This document shows, piece by piece, positions 6,639-6,650 of a stretch of DNA of 6,650 nucleotides; the first letter of the stretch is position 1; each line of letters starts with the position of its first letter. The stretch comes from an uncultured Aliarcobacter sp. Its GTDB lineage: Bacteria; Campylobacterota; Campylobacteria; Campylobacterales; Arcobacteraceae. Below the pieces are notes generated by a model, which searched no databases, was not told the DNA's origin, and saw only the letters and a program-made list of their open reading frames with translations. The translations under genes were made by a program, and so were the position numbers. The DNA lies in the NCBI GenBank assembly GCA_947629065.1, contig CANRCH010000096.1, positions 1 through 6,650 on the forward strand, written 5' to 3'.

Positions 6639-6650
6639 ATGTATGAATTA
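6639..6650 (+). CDS. Start of a downstream gene, cut by the window edge
   Basis: AGGA (6629-6632), overlapping the receptor's TAG stop, lies six bases before ATG at 6639 (M-Y-E-L) and ten bases before a second ATG at 6643 in another frame. The close spacing and lack of a terminator suggest a gene in the same iron-regulated transcript as the receptor. Only four codons are visible, so no product can be named, and the choice of start is uncertain. Confidence 0.4.

Noticed and set aside
1..6650. Mobile element, CRISPR, defence or toxin-antitoxin system
   Set aside because: There are no transposase, integrase, Cas or toxin-like frames, no spaced direct repeats and no tRNA; all the large frames belong to well-known transport or membrane families with uniform base composition.

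Overview
The window is strongly AT-rich DNA with tight gene packing, short AAGGA-type ribosome binding sites, AT-ending codons and small intergenic gaps. Together with the families present, this fits the Campylobacterota, most probably the Arcobacter/Aliarcobacter group. That placement is inferred from composition and protein style, not from a marker gene.

Left part (1-2206, + strand): a gene for an NnrS-family multi-spanning membrane protein runs in from the left edge and lacks only its first residues. After 33 bases it is followed by an exported periplasmic solute-binding protein of the SsuA/NMT1 (NitT/TauT) type. The pair looks co-transcribed and ends at a perfect 10-bp hairpin (2206-2231), which serves as a shared bidirectional terminator with the convergent operon on the other strand. 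No ABC permease or ATPase gene for the binding protein lies in the window. NnrS links the pair to nitric oxide or denitrification physiology, but only by association.

Middle part (4346-2223, - strand): a two-gene operon. A CNNM/CorB-type protein (DUF21 membrane domain plus CBS pair) comes first, from a near-perfect extended -10 promoter at 4412-4420. After 12 bases comes an AI-2E family (UPF0118) transporter. The CNNM protein lacks the usual C-terminal CorC/HlyC-associated domain.

Right part (4347-6650): a 214-base divergent intergenic region carries the CNNM promoter on one side and a clear Fur-box-like operator (4520-4540) over a -10 element on the other. Next is a complete TonB-dependent outer-membrane receptor of the ferric-siderophore type, beginning at TTG. 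The last bases hold the ribosome binding site and start of a further co-directional gene that is cut by the window edge.

Overall this is ordinary chromosomal housekeeping, transport and iron-uptake content. I see no mobile element, CRISPR array, tRNA or rRNA and no clearly new system. The observations most worth checking are the altered NnrS histidine motif, the orphan solute-binding protein beside NnrS, and the shortened CNNM protein in an operon with an AI-2E transporter.
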